Source of the DNA: Magnetococcales bacterium
GTDB lineage: Bacteria > Pseudomonadota > Magnetococcia > Magnetococcales > JADFYX01
Direction of reading: 5' to 3'
Length of the DNA: 23,559 nt
Assembly (NCBI GenBank): GCA_015232795.1
Contig: JADFYX010000009.1
Span: forward strand, 1 to 23,559
Part shown: positions 6,360-14,112 of the stretch, one piece after another
Position numbering within the stretch: position 1 is the first letter of the stretch
Layout: each line of letters starts with the position of its first letter
Program-made: the position numbers and the translations under genes
The notes under the pieces: model-generated
What the model was told of the DNA's origin: nothing
The model's database searches: none
What the model saw: only the letters and a program-made list of their open reading frames with translations

Positions 6360-7583
6360 TTAGGTTAAAAGAAAACTTTCCAACACCTTAACAACCCGTT
6401 TTACTGGGGGGAAGGCGTTAAAGATAAGGCCGTGGTTTTTAAACCATGGAGATTGCTCTAGCTGTTTTAACGTGGGGGGATCTTTCTTTAAAAAAAGATC
6501 GGCACCAATAACCAAGGGAATTTTTTTCTGCAAACCATCCATATGTTTAATGCGTCTTACCATCGCCCCTTTGTGCCAACGATGAAACAGCTCTAAATGG
6601 ACGATCTGGCCCGATTTGTGGCGGAAAGAGAAGTCTGGTATTGCTAATTCTTGCTTGCCAAGGTCCAAAAGTGGGGAGATATTTTGTATTTTCCACCCTT
6701 CAACCTCCATCTTGAACTGCTGGGCAAATATTTTAAACTCATCTGGTACATAAGCTGTGGTCAAACGGTAGTGGGAGATAAGCCCGTCGTTATGATCCAA
6801 CTGTAGAGTACCGGAACGCTCCTCTGGCTTGATTGTGGCGGTAAGGGACCACTCTGTTAACAACACCACGACAGGCAGAAAGTTTGCCATACGCAGGCCA
6901 TATTTGCGGGTTTGATCAAACAGACTCAAAGGGCCATCCAACTCCAGACGATATTGATCTCCACTCTCTTTATAGACCCTGGCAAGAAGACGAAAAAATC
7001 TTAGATAACGAAAGAAAAACCTCCTCTTACCAACATCCGGCTCTTTAAATGTAATACTCATTCTAGATGAGTTAAACAACAACCCCTGAGCTTGGGCTAA
7101 ATTATAACGGTGGACCAACTTTACAGGTAGCACTGTCTCAAAAGATTGCAAAGGTTGACGAATGGGTAGATCACCATGAAGTGCTGCCGCTAGTTCGTCG
7201 GCATCCTCTCCATGTTGCTGCCCTACCACTTGGCGAAAATGGCTGAGACTATCCATTTTAGGGTCGTTGCTTGTTAGTAGTTTAGCAGCGGTTGCAAACA
7301 CCTTGGCACGAAATGGAGCCACATCTTTATCGGGCTCGCGAAATTGACAGCGGTCCAAAAGCAGTTTGTTTATACCCTTGGCTATTAATGGAGATCTGTG
7401 GGCATTTATAATTGGCAGGGCCAGCTCTGCTAAATCTTCCCGACTCTGACCAACACCTGTCTGATAAAGAGTTGCAAGCTCTTCAACCAAATTTAGGGTA
7501 ATTTTATCATCAACATTTAAAAACCGCGGAAATATGCGTGATTGGCGGTTGCGGTTAAAACGTATTAAATCTTTAGTCAGCAT
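6360..7583 (-). CDS. DUF790 / Bax1-type nuclease, partner of XPB helicase
   Basis: This 407-residue protein matches DUF790, the family of archaeal Bax1 ('binds archaeal XPB'), a structure-specific DNA endonuclease that cuts the bubble opened by XPB. The N-terminus has the family pattern (MLTKDLIRF, IFPRFL, then INKLLLDRCQF at 71-81). The central region has VLPVKLVHRYNLAQAQGLLF and FRYLRFFRLLARVYK (191-205). A PD-(D/E)xK-like nuclease core lies near the C-terminus: P316-D317-F318, then E331 in HLELF, with lysine/arginine candidates in VRRIKH (342-347). Its ATG overlaps the end of the helicase gene by 11 bases, so the two are translated together. AAAGGGA lies about 12 bases upstream of the ATG. 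The pair would act in nucleotide-excision-like repair or another bubble-cutting process. Family call is good; the biological role in this bacterium is inference. Confidence 0.85.
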   Translation of the reverse strand: MLTKDLIRFNRNRQSRIFPRFLNVDDKITLNLVEELATLYQTGVGQSREDLAELALPIINAHRSPLIAKGINKLLLDRCQFREPDKDVAPFRAKVFATAAKLLTSNDPKMDSLSHFRQVVGQQHGEDADELAAALHGDLPIRQPLQSFETVLPVKLVHRYNLAQAQGLLFNSSRMSITFKEPDVGKRRFFFRYLRFFRLLARVYKESGDQYRLELDGPLSLFDQTRKYGLRMANFLPVVVLLTEWSLTATIKPEERSGTLQLDHNDGLISHYRLTTAYVPDEFKIFAQQFKMEVEGWKIQNISPLLDLGKQELAIPDFSFRHKSGQIVHLELFHRWHKGAMVRRIKHMDGLQKKIPLVIGADLFLKKDPPTLKQLEQSPWFKNHGLIFNAFPPVKRVVKVLESFLLT

Positions 7584-8973
7584 AGCTTTCTAAAGTCCCT
7601 TGCCTTTGATATGCTGTGTGTTGGCGACGACGTTCCGAGGTAAACTGCTCTGCGGTATCTTCGCTTACCAGCTCATATAATACCGCTTGTTTTCCCTCTT
7701 TTGGGCGTAATATCCGCCCTAAACGCTGCACATGTTCTCGCACCGAGCCACTACCGGAGACAATAATTCCTACGGATACGTCAGGCACATCCACACCCTC
7801 GTTTAATACCCTGGAATTTACCAAATATGGAAGAGTTCCATCACGAAAAGCGATTAGAATTTCTTTTCGCTCAGAGCCTTTGGTTTTATGGGTGATAACC
7901 GGGAGAAAAAAAGTTTCACCAATGGCATAAGCGGTTGCATTATCATCGGTAAAAAGAATAACCCTCTCCCCTTTATGTCGTCTGAGTATTCCCCACACCT
8001 GCCGCAGTTTGGCCCGTGAAGCTCTGGCCAGTTTTTTTTGCATACGGTAGGCAGCATAGGCTGCTCTGCCCTCTTTAGAGCGGGCGCAGAGCATTATAAA
8101 CTGTGACCATCCCTCTTTACGGCCAAAATTTATACCGCTGCTTCTGGCAAAAGATTTATAGTGCTGGTATGCGCTGTCGTAGGCTTCCCGTTCGTCGGGG
8201 TCCAAGGTCACAGGTACGTGTTCAAGTTGATACGGGGCTAAATACTGCCCTTCAAGTTCGTTTATCTCAACCCGGTGACACAGAGGACCAAGAAGATCGT
8301 AAAGGTCAGACTCCTGACCATCGGTTCGCTCTGGGGTAGCGGTTAAACCTAAACGAAATGGAGCAATACTCATAACCGCTGCCAATCTGGTGCTGGCTGC
8401 AGGTAGATGGTGACACTCATCACAAATAAGCAGGCCAAACCTATCACCAATACTATCCATATAGATTAATGCAGAGTCGTAGGTGCTTACGGTTATGGCC
8501 TCTAGTTGTCTGTCCCCTCCTCCCAAAAGTCCAACTTCAACCCCAAAAGCCTCTTTTAGCTGCTCGTGCCATTGATGCATTAAATTAATGGTCGGCACTA
8601 AAATAAGGGTATCACGCTGGGTTTTTACTATTGCCAACCTTGCCACCAGGGTTTTCCCGGCTCCCGTTGGCAAAACCACCACCCCGTTACGCCTGGCTTT
8701 AAGCCAGCCATCTATAGATGCTTGCTGATGGGGACGTGGAAAAAACTCATTTGCAGCATTGAAACTTTGGGGAGTGAATTTTTTTACCTGATCGTCAAAT
8801 TTGGTTTTTAAGCGATGCAATGTCAGGACGATAGGACCATAATAACGGGCCTCAGATCGAAAACAGTCACTCCTCTCGTCCCACATTATATAGTGGTCTA
8901 CTGAAGCAAGGTCTTCTTTAGCACCGATAATTTTTATTGTGCCTTGATCAAAAAATAACTGAACCATAACCAA
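7573..8973 (-). CDS. XPB/Rad25-type SF2 DNA helicase
   Basis: A 466-residue superfamily 2 helicase of archaeal XPB type. A short N-terminal damage-recognition-like domain (about residues 1-75) precedes two RecA-like domains. Motifs in order: LPTGAGKT (101-108, Walker A), VPTIN (126-130), TVSTYDSA (161-168), DECH (185-188, box II), LTATPER (210-216, motif III region), VNSRVLNEGVDVPD (385-398, motifs IV/V) and QRLGRILRP (416-424, motif VI). The residues around 275-320 are basic and would form the XPB thumb insertion. XPB opens DNA with 3'-5' polarity; with Bax1 it makes a helicase-nuclease unit, and the overlapping nuclease gene downstream supports that. No clear Shine-Dalgarno precedes the ATG at 8973; an in-frame ATG at 8967 is equally possible. 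The divergent gene on the plus strand starts 127 bases away, so that gap should hold both promoters. Confidence 0.9.
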   Translation of the reverse strand: MVMVQLFFDQGTIKIIGAKEDLASVDHYIMWDERSDCFRSEARYYGPIVLTLHRLKTKFDDQVKKFTPQSFNAANEFFPRPHQQASIDGWLKARRNGVVVLPTGAGKTLVARLAIVKTQRDTLILVPTINLMHQWHEQLKEAFGVEVGLLGGGDRQLEAITVSTYDSALIYMDSIGDRFGLLICDECHHLPAASTRLAAVMSIAPFRLGLTATPERTDGQESDLYDLLGPLCHRVEINELEGQYLAPYQLEHVPVTLDPDEREAYDSAYQHYKSFARSSGINFGRKEGWSQFIMLCARSKEGRAAYAAYRMQKKLARASRAKLRQVWGILRRHKGERVILFTDDNATAYAIGETFFLPVITHKTKGSERKEILIAFRDGTLPYLVNSRVLNEGVDVPDVSVGIIVSGSGSVREHVQRLGRILRPKEGKQAVLYELVSEDTAEQFTSERRRQHTAYQRQGTLESYAD

Positions 8974-9100
8974 ACAATAGCCGATATTCTTATAAGATAG
9001 CAGGGGTGATTATTAATATTGTCAAGATTGTGTTTGATTCTTAGCCCAAAGATCGGCAAACTGACATCATATACTTATAACCTAAATTGGCGAGTTTCAA

Positions 9101-11065
9101 GTGAAAGAACGCAACGATAGTGTCGAATATGACATAAATGACCCGGATCTATTGAAAAATATGATGCTTTCCCGGAGCGTTAAGCATCCTGATACTGGTG
9201 TTGTTCTTATTACTCGCAAAACCCCAATTACCGAAAAAATTATTACCCAGCTAACTAACCGTGATATCGAAACAGTCTGGGCCTCACCTGTAGCCGGGGA
9301 GATGTTGAACGAAGCGGTTACTGAAGTTACCCAGATGTTCTCTATTGTTGAGGATATTATCTCGGCTAAAGGGCAAAGCATTCAATCTACAGTAGCCTCT
9401 TTCCAGGAGATGAGCCAGGTCAAAGAGCTACAAGGTATGGTGAAAAAAAGAATGAAGGATGTTCTTCATCTTTTTAATCCCCGGGCTGCAGATGCCATGA
9501 TTGAGCTCAACAACCACCACCCCAACACCGCCCACCATAGTATCATATCCGGTTTTAACGTCATGGCTGTTGCCAAGGAGTTGGGCTGGGAAGAGGAGAA
9601 AACCTTAAATGCGGTGATGGCTGCCATGCAGCATGATATCGGCAAGATCAAAGTCCGTTTAGATACCCTTGAGTGGCCCGGCAGACTTAACAAAAAACAG
9701 TGGGGAGAGATGAAGCTCCACTCCCTGTTTGGCGGTCGTCTTCTTTATAGTGGCGAGTTGGATCTCCCGGTGATGGTCGCTTTAACCCATCACGAGTGGT
9801 ACAGCAAAGTGCCTGGTAAAGGGTATGGTGGCTTCAGCCTTTTTCGCAGCTATTTGAAAAAAGGTATGAAAATCGATGTTGCCGAATACCTTAAAACAGT
9901 TACCAAAGACGATTTAGAAATAATGCAAGTGGGTGCCATGGCCGATATGGTCTCGGCTTTAGAGGAGATTCGTTCTTATAAGGGAGCATTAGCACCATTC
10001 AAAGTGTTGGTAATCATGAACAGTGATGCCGCAATGGGCCATTTTAATCCTGAACAATATCGGGCTTGGCACGCAACCTACCTCAATAAACACGACACAT
10101 TTCTGCCCACCGGACTTAGAGTTGCCCTACCCCGTGAGAAAGAGCAAAAACTATTTACCCCCGGACCTGGTACCAAACTTTTACGTCCCGTTGAACTACT
10201 AACATTTGCTGAATTGGAAAAACTTGGAGTTATTCCCTATCTATTCCAACGGGGTTTGGATGTCGATCGTATTCGTCGCCGTGGCGGATTGGTTTTAGAA
10301 AGATTAAGACGCTTGGATGCTTCCAAAGGGGCACTAAAGAATTTATTAACCCCAGAGGCCTTCAAAAAACATAATATAAACTTGGTAAAAAAGGTGATGC
10401 CCCGGGAAAGGCAACTGATTGCTTTTGATGCCTTTACCAGAAGTTTATCTTATAAAAGCCTGGAAAAAATGGAGCTGCTCTTCATCTTAAAACAGAAGCG
10501 TTTTGATTTAGATTTGATCAAAAAAAATGATGGCATCAGCATCAGTCGCCTAGAGGGCCGAGGCATTGAAGTTAAGCAGAAAAAAATGGAAAGGCTGGGC
10601 ATCAACCCGTTACGCTCTTTTAAGGTGAAACTACCGGGTTTTGAGGAACGGTTAACATTGGAAGATTTATCCAAATTAGGCATCCCCGACGCAGACCTCA
10701 AAAGAAAGGGACTTCTCACCTTAGCCCAAAAAAGCAGAAATGGTTTAGCTCTATCTCTACTTAATAAAAAAGGCTTTTTAATTTCTCCCAAAGATATGGT
10801 AAAATCCAAAATTGATGCCGAGAAAAAAATCTTCTACGATATCATAGTTATCAAACCTTTAAGTGCAGTTCGAGCAGAGTTTGCTATAGTACGAGAGGGA
10901 GATGACCTTGATGCCCTTGAAAAACGTCATAAGTTAAAAACTCTTGATAGCATTCAGCAATATCTCTACGAATCAGTAGGTGTTGTAGAGCTTGATTTTT
11001 CTGACCTTCTCAATATTCCAGCAAATATAGATGAACTGCAAATGGGTGATCATTGGCTGCCATAG
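9101..11065 (+). CDS. HD-GYP-like phosphohydrolase with long C-terminal repeat region
   Basis: HD-GYP proteins hydrolyse cyclic di-GMP or other cyclic dinucleotides. Residues about 18-62 resemble the small domain often found at the N-terminus of HD-GYP proteins (LSRSV, GVVLITRKTPITEKIITQL, IETVW). The HD core follows at about 140-310: H145/H146, HDIGK (178-182), H207, HHE (230-232), then GKGYGG (239-244) in place of the GYP signature, and ADMVSALEEIRSYKG (281-295), matching the family's D-x-x-D/S-A-L-x-x-x-R-x-Y-x segment. Most metal ligands are thus present, but the GYP proline is lost. Residues about 360-570 are basic and made of loose L-x-x-L-x-K-x-G-(I/L) units that I do not recognise; an acidic tail ends the protein. 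The GTG at 9101 is the only in-frame start before the conserved N-terminus; its ribosome-binding site is weak. Confidence 0.8.
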   Translation: MKERNDSVEYDINDPDLLKNMMLSRSVKHPDTGVVLITRKTPITEKIITQLTNRDIETVWASPVAGEMLNEAVTEVTQMFSIVEDIISAKGQSIQSTVASFQEMSQVKELQGMVKKRMKDVLHLFNPRAADAMIELNNHHPNTAHHSIISGFNVMAVAKELGWEEEKTLNAVMAAMQHDIGKIKVRLDTLEWPGRLNKKQWGEMKLHSLFGGRLLYSGELDLPVMVALTHHEWYSKVPGKGYGGFSLFRSYLKKGMKIDVAEYLKTVTKDDLEIMQVGAMADMVSALEEIRSYKGALAPFKVLVIMNSDAAMGHFNPEQYRAWHATYLNKHDTFLPTGLRVALPREKEQKLFTPGPGTKLLRPVELLTFAELEKLGVIPYLFQRGLDVDRIRRRGGLVLERLRRLDASKGALKNLLTPEAFKKHNINLVKKVMPRERQLIAFDAFTRSLSYKSLEKMELLFILKQKRFDLDLIKKNDGISISRLEGRGIEVKQKKMERLGINPLRSFKVKLPGFEERLTLEDLSKLGIPDADLKRKGLLTLAQKSRNGLALSLLNKKGFLISPKDMVKSKIDAEKKIFYDIIVIKPLSAVRAEFAIVREGDDLDALEKRHKLKTLDSIQQYLYESVGVVELDFSDLLNIPANIDELQMGDHWLP

Positions 11066-11167
11066 AAAATTTTGCTCATCTGAAAGCTAGATTCGTTAGT
11101 TGTCGATAACTTTGGAAAATGCCATAATGGGAAATTCATCAGCAGTTATTAAAATGAGGAACACCCC

Positions 11168-12157
11168 ATGCACAAGGGATTAAAAGTTGGGCTTGTTATT
11201 GGTATTATGTTATTTCTCTTTGGTTGTTCAGCCTCTGAAGAAGAGATAGAAGCCTTAAATGCCGAACTGGAAGGTAAGCAACGTTTAAACATTGCCTTGG
11301 GCAAAGTTGAGGGGGTTAATTATGCTGCTGGAACAGCTATTTGTGCAGCCTTAAAAAAAAGTGGCAGCAACCTACCTTGCAAACTTATGGCCTCTGAAGG
11401 CTACCAACAAAATGTTCTTGCCATCAACAGCGGTCAAGTTGATTTAGCATTGGTAAGAGCTGACTCTGCGTATCTTGCATGGCACGGCAGACAACCATAT
11501 AGCAAACGCAACACCAAAGTACGTGTGCTATTATCACTACATCAAGAAATGGCTACATTGCTAGCCAACAATGACTCTAACATTCTGTCATTTATGCAGA
11601 TAGCTGGTAAAGCAATTAATATTGGAGAAAAAAAATCTGACAACAGTCGTTTGCTACGCAAACTTTTAAGCCATTGCCAAATTCCTAGCAAAAAATTTAG
11701 CCGTCTAAAAAGTAGTTTACTCCCAGAGCTATTGGTTAAAGGTGAAGTGGATGGTGGATTTGATTTTCTGACCCATCCCGCAGAGCCTGTCCAAATATTA
11801 ACAAATGCAAAACCTATACAATTTCTTCCTATCACTGGGCAGTGTGTTGAAAACTATATCGATGATGTACCATATATGGATAAGACCAACATACCGGGTG
11901 GTATATATAAGGGCGTTGCCGCAGATATCCCCACCATCGGCTCTAAGGTATGGCTGGTAGCAAACTCCGAGATATCAAACGCTGTTGCCTATGATGTAGT
12001 AAAAGCTATCTTCGCCGATATTGAACAAATTCGTCGTAAGGAACCAGCCTTTTACAGACTTTCACCCAGAAACATGCTTAGCTCTTTCATTATTCCTTAT
12101 CACATAGGAGCAGTACAATTTTATATTGAAAAAGGGTGGTATAGAGAGAATTATTAG
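11168..12157 (+). CDS. TAXI-family TRAP-type solute-binding lipoprotein
   Basis: The 329-residue protein begins with a lipoprotein signal peptide: MHKG, a hydrophobic stretch, then the lipobox LFGC with the lipidated C20. The mature part matches the TAXI (TRAP-associated extracytoplasmic immunogenic) family: LNIALGKVEGVNYAAGTAICAAL, EGYQQNVLAINSGQVDLALVRADSAY, and the late GVAADIPTIGSKVWLVANSEI, where TAXI proteins describe the accepted substrate pocket and hinge. TAXI proteins bind small anions, such as glutamate-like compounds, for a fused TRAP permease. No permease gene is in the window, so this is an orphan receptor; it may pair with a distant permease or a sensor. ATGAGGAA at 11154-11161 is the ribosome-binding site. 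Its TAG stop abuts the ATG of queE without a gap, so the two are likely co-translated. Confidence 0.87.
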   Translation: MHKGLKVGLVIGIMLFLFGCSASEEEIEALNAELEGKQRLNIALGKVEGVNYAAGTAICAALKKSGSNLPCKLMASEGYQQNVLAINSGQVDLALVRADSAYLAWHGRQPYSKRNTKVRVLLSLHQEMATLLANNDSNILSFMQIAGKAINIGEKKSDNSRLLRKLLSHCQIPSKKFSRLKSSLLPELLVKGEVDGGFDFLTHPAEPVQILTNAKPIQFLPITGQCVENYIDDVPYMDKTNIPGGIYKGVAADIPTIGSKVWLVANSEISNAVAYDVVKAIFADIEQIRRKEPAFYRLSPRNMLSSFIIPYHIGAVQFYIEKGWYRENY

Positions 12158-12793
12158 ATGAGCCAGCAATCATCTACCCCCATTTTTTTTCTCTGCGATA
12201 TATTTTCCTCCATTCAAGGTGAAGGCACTTGGAGTGGAAGAGCTATGGTATTTCTACGTTTTTGGGGCTGTCCCCTGTCTTGTTCCTGGTGTGATGAACC
12301 TCTGCATAAAGATCCTAAAGCCCGTATTGAGATGACCATTGACTCTATTTTAAAAGAGATAGAACTTATTGGTCCAAAAATTCCCTCCGTACTATTGACA
12401 GGTGGAGAACCCTTAGCAGTTAAAGAGCTACCCCGGTTAATTGTGGAGCTTAAAAAAGCCGGAAAATGGTTGGGGATGGAGAGCAGTGGTGTTGGTTATG
12501 ATATTCCTGATGGGCTTGACTGGCTAACAATTAGCCCTAAAAAAGCAGTTAGCCTGGAAAAAATGGAGAGAGCCAACGAGATAAAATTTATTGTCGGTCC
12601 CAACCCTACAAAATCACAAAAAGATGAGATAAACCATTGGGCTACTATTCACCCCAATGTTTGGCTGCAACCTCTTGGAGATGGCAATCAGCCCAACTTT
12701 GGAGCAACTAAAACATGTCTTGATTTAGTCCTGGCATCCCAAGGACGGCTGCGACTTTCAACCCAAATCCACAAATATTTAAAAATTCCGTGA
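12158..12793 (+). CDS. queE: 7-carboxy-7-deazaguanine synthase QueE (radical SAM)
   Basis: QueE converts 6-carboxy-tetrahydropterin to 7-carboxy-7-deazaguanine, the ring-contracting step of queuosine and preQ0 synthesis, using a [4Fe-4S] cluster and S-adenosylmethionine. The 211-residue protein has the entry segment FSSIQGEGTWSGR, which is diagnostic for QueE, and the cluster motif C38-P-L-S-C42-S-W-C45 (CX3CX2C). LLTGGEPL and the later FIVGP segment also fit. The other queuosine genes (queC, queD, queF) are not in the window. The start follows the lipoprotein stop directly and the end overlaps the next gene as GTGA. No preQ1 riboswitch precedes it, which is expected since it is embedded in a transcript. 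Confidence 0.93.
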   Translation: MSQQSSTPIFFLCDIFSSIQGEGTWSGRAMVFLRFWGCPLSCSWCDEPLHKDPKARIEMTIDSILKEIELIGPKIPSVLLTGGEPLAVKELPRLIVELKKAGKWLGMESSGVGYDIPDGLDWLTISPKKAVSLEKMERANEIKFIVGPNPTKSQKDEINHWATIHPNVWLQPLGDGNQPNFGATKTCLDLVLASQGRLRLSTQIHKYLKIP

Positions 12794-13413
12794 AACCGCC
12801 TATCCCTAAACTGTTGCTAATTACAGATTTACAGGTCTGTCCAGATCTACAACATGGGGTTGCTCAAGCTTTAACAGGAGGGGTAAAGCATGTACTGCTG
12901 CGGATAAAAAACAGTAAAGACAAAAACTCTCTGGGCCAATGGGCTAAAAAGCTCCATATCTTAACCCAAAAGCAAAAAGCCCATCTGCTGATTTCAGGAG
13001 ATATAGATGTGGCTCTGGCCTTTAACAATGTGGGTCTTCATCTACCAGATAGAGCAATAACCACACAAAAAGCCCGTAAACTACTGGGTAATAACCGTCT
13101 ATTGGGTCGCTCTTGCCACAACTTGATTGGTGCTTTGTCTGCCATAAAAGAGGGGGCGGATTATATTACCCTCTCGCCCCTATTTGCCACTAAATCTCAC
13201 CCCCAAGCCATACCTCTGGGCCTAGAACAATTTGCTGCTATTAAAGAGAAAATTCCGGGGCCAGTTTTGGCTTTAGGGGGTATAAATGGTGAAAACACAC
13301 CTGCTGCCATTAGCGCAGGAGCTTACGGTGTGGCTCTGATAAGGGGAATACTTGGGGAACCATCACCTAAAGACGCTGCAAGAATTTTATTGCAAAAAAT
13401 AGAGCACAATTGA
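12790..13413 (+). CDS. ThiE/TenI-superfamily protein (thiamine phosphate synthase or thiazole tautomerase-like)
   Basis: This is a 207-residue TIM-barrel protein of the ThiE/TenI superfamily: LLLITD at strand 1, LLRIKN with the phosphate-contacting R and K, GLHLP, LGRSCH, then ADYITLSPLFATKSHP, and the phosphate loop LALGGINGEN with AGAYGVALIRGI. True ThiE usually has an I-N-D near the middle and GxHLGQ; here the sequence is ISGDIDVALAF and GLHLPDRAI, with GRSCH, as seen in TenI and in the ThiE-like half of some MutT-ThiE fusion proteins. The exact reaction is therefore open: coupling thiazole and pyrimidine phosphates, or isomerising the thiazole. The GTG start overlaps the queE stop by four bases (GTGA), giving translational coupling. 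No other thiamine gene is nearby and no TPP riboswitch is evident. Confidence 0.8.
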   Translation: MKPPIPKLLLITDLQVCPDLQHGVAQALTGGVKHVLLRIKNSKDKNSLGQWAKKLHILTQKQKAHLLISGDIDVALAFNNVGLHLPDRAITTQKARKLLGNNRLLGRSCHNLIGALSAIKEGADYITLSPLFATKSHPQAIPLGLEQFAAIKEKIPGPVLALGGINGENTPAAISAGAYGVALIRGILGEPSPKDAARILLQKIEHN

Positions 13414-13417
13414 GGGA

Positions 13418-14107
13418 CTATAACCTCTCTAAGACAAGAAGATATTGGAAGACAAATAGATCTTTAAATTCAGATTCATTCAAATCCAGAAGGTTTAAAC
13501 GTCCAATTGTTAAATTAACAGGATACTCTTTGGGGGTGTTTTTATAATATTGAGGGTTAAGGTTTTCTCCAATAAAACTTGGTTTCAAACCCACTTCAGC
13601 AAACAGCTTTAACATCTCTTTTAAAGTAAAAAAACGTAGATGATCCCTATCAAGAATACCCTCATCCTGGTATGTCCAGTTACCCTCTACAAGATGGGAT
13701 AACACAGCAAAATATCGGACGTTGGGAATACTTGCCACAACCTTGCCTGTGGGGCTTAAATGTAGCAACTGTTTTTTTAAAACTTTAGCTGGGTCGACCA
13801 AATGCTCCAAAATATCCGCATAAACTATGCAATCAAAAAATCCTTGGGCAAACGGTAGTTCAAGCTCTTCAACATCACCTTGTATTATTTGGTCAAGATT
13901 TTTTCCTGCTAATAAGGCTGCCTCTTTGTTATACTCAATACCTGCAACAAATTTGGCTCCCAATGCCTCTTTACAAACTTTTCCCAAATCCCCAGAACCA
14001 CAACCAACCTCTAAAATATTTAAGCTATTTTCAGGAATAAGGCCTAAAATTTCAGGTCGCGCAGAGTTATAATACCCTGGATTTTCTTTATTTTTTTGAT
14101 TAGACAT
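13418..14107 (-). CDS. Class I SAM-dependent methyltransferase
   Basis: A 229-residue Rossmann-fold methyltransferase. The S-adenosylmethionine loop is ILEVGCGSGDLGK (about residues 32-44), followed by the acidic end of strand 2 (AGIEYNKEA), VEELELPF with strand 4 at FDCIVYADILEHLVDP, and the strand 5 region GKVVASIPNVRYF. This arrangement resembles methyltransferases acting on glycan or lipid-linked sugars, and the glycosyltransferase immediately upstream on the same strand (five-base gap) supports a surface-polysaccharide role, but the substrate cannot be read from sequence. There is no convincing Shine-Dalgarno, so it may be translated by coupling. Its stop faces the thiE-like stop with only four bases between, a tight convergent junction. 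Confidence 0.85.
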   Translation of the reverse strand: MSNQKNKENPGYYNSARPEILGLIPENSLNILEVGCGSGDLGKVCKEALGAKFVAGIEYNKEAALLAGKNLDQIIQGDVEELELPFAQGFFDCIVYADILEHLVDPAKVLKKQLLHLSPTGKVVASIPNVRYFAVLSHLVEGNWTYQDEGILDRDHLRFFTLKEMLKLFAEVGLKPSFIGENLNPQYYKNTPKEYPVNLTIGRLNLLDLNESEFKDLFVFQYLLVLERL

Positions 14108-14112
14108 AATAT

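Noticed and set aside
7573..8973. Restriction-modification or phage-defence helicase
   Set aside because: The domain set and the adjacent DUF790 gene fit XPB-Bax1 better; no methylase, specificity subunit or phage-defence neighbour is present.
12100..12180. preQ1 or TPP riboswitch before queE and the thiE-like gene
   Set aside because: Both genes follow an upstream coding region without a gap, and there is no room for an aptamer.
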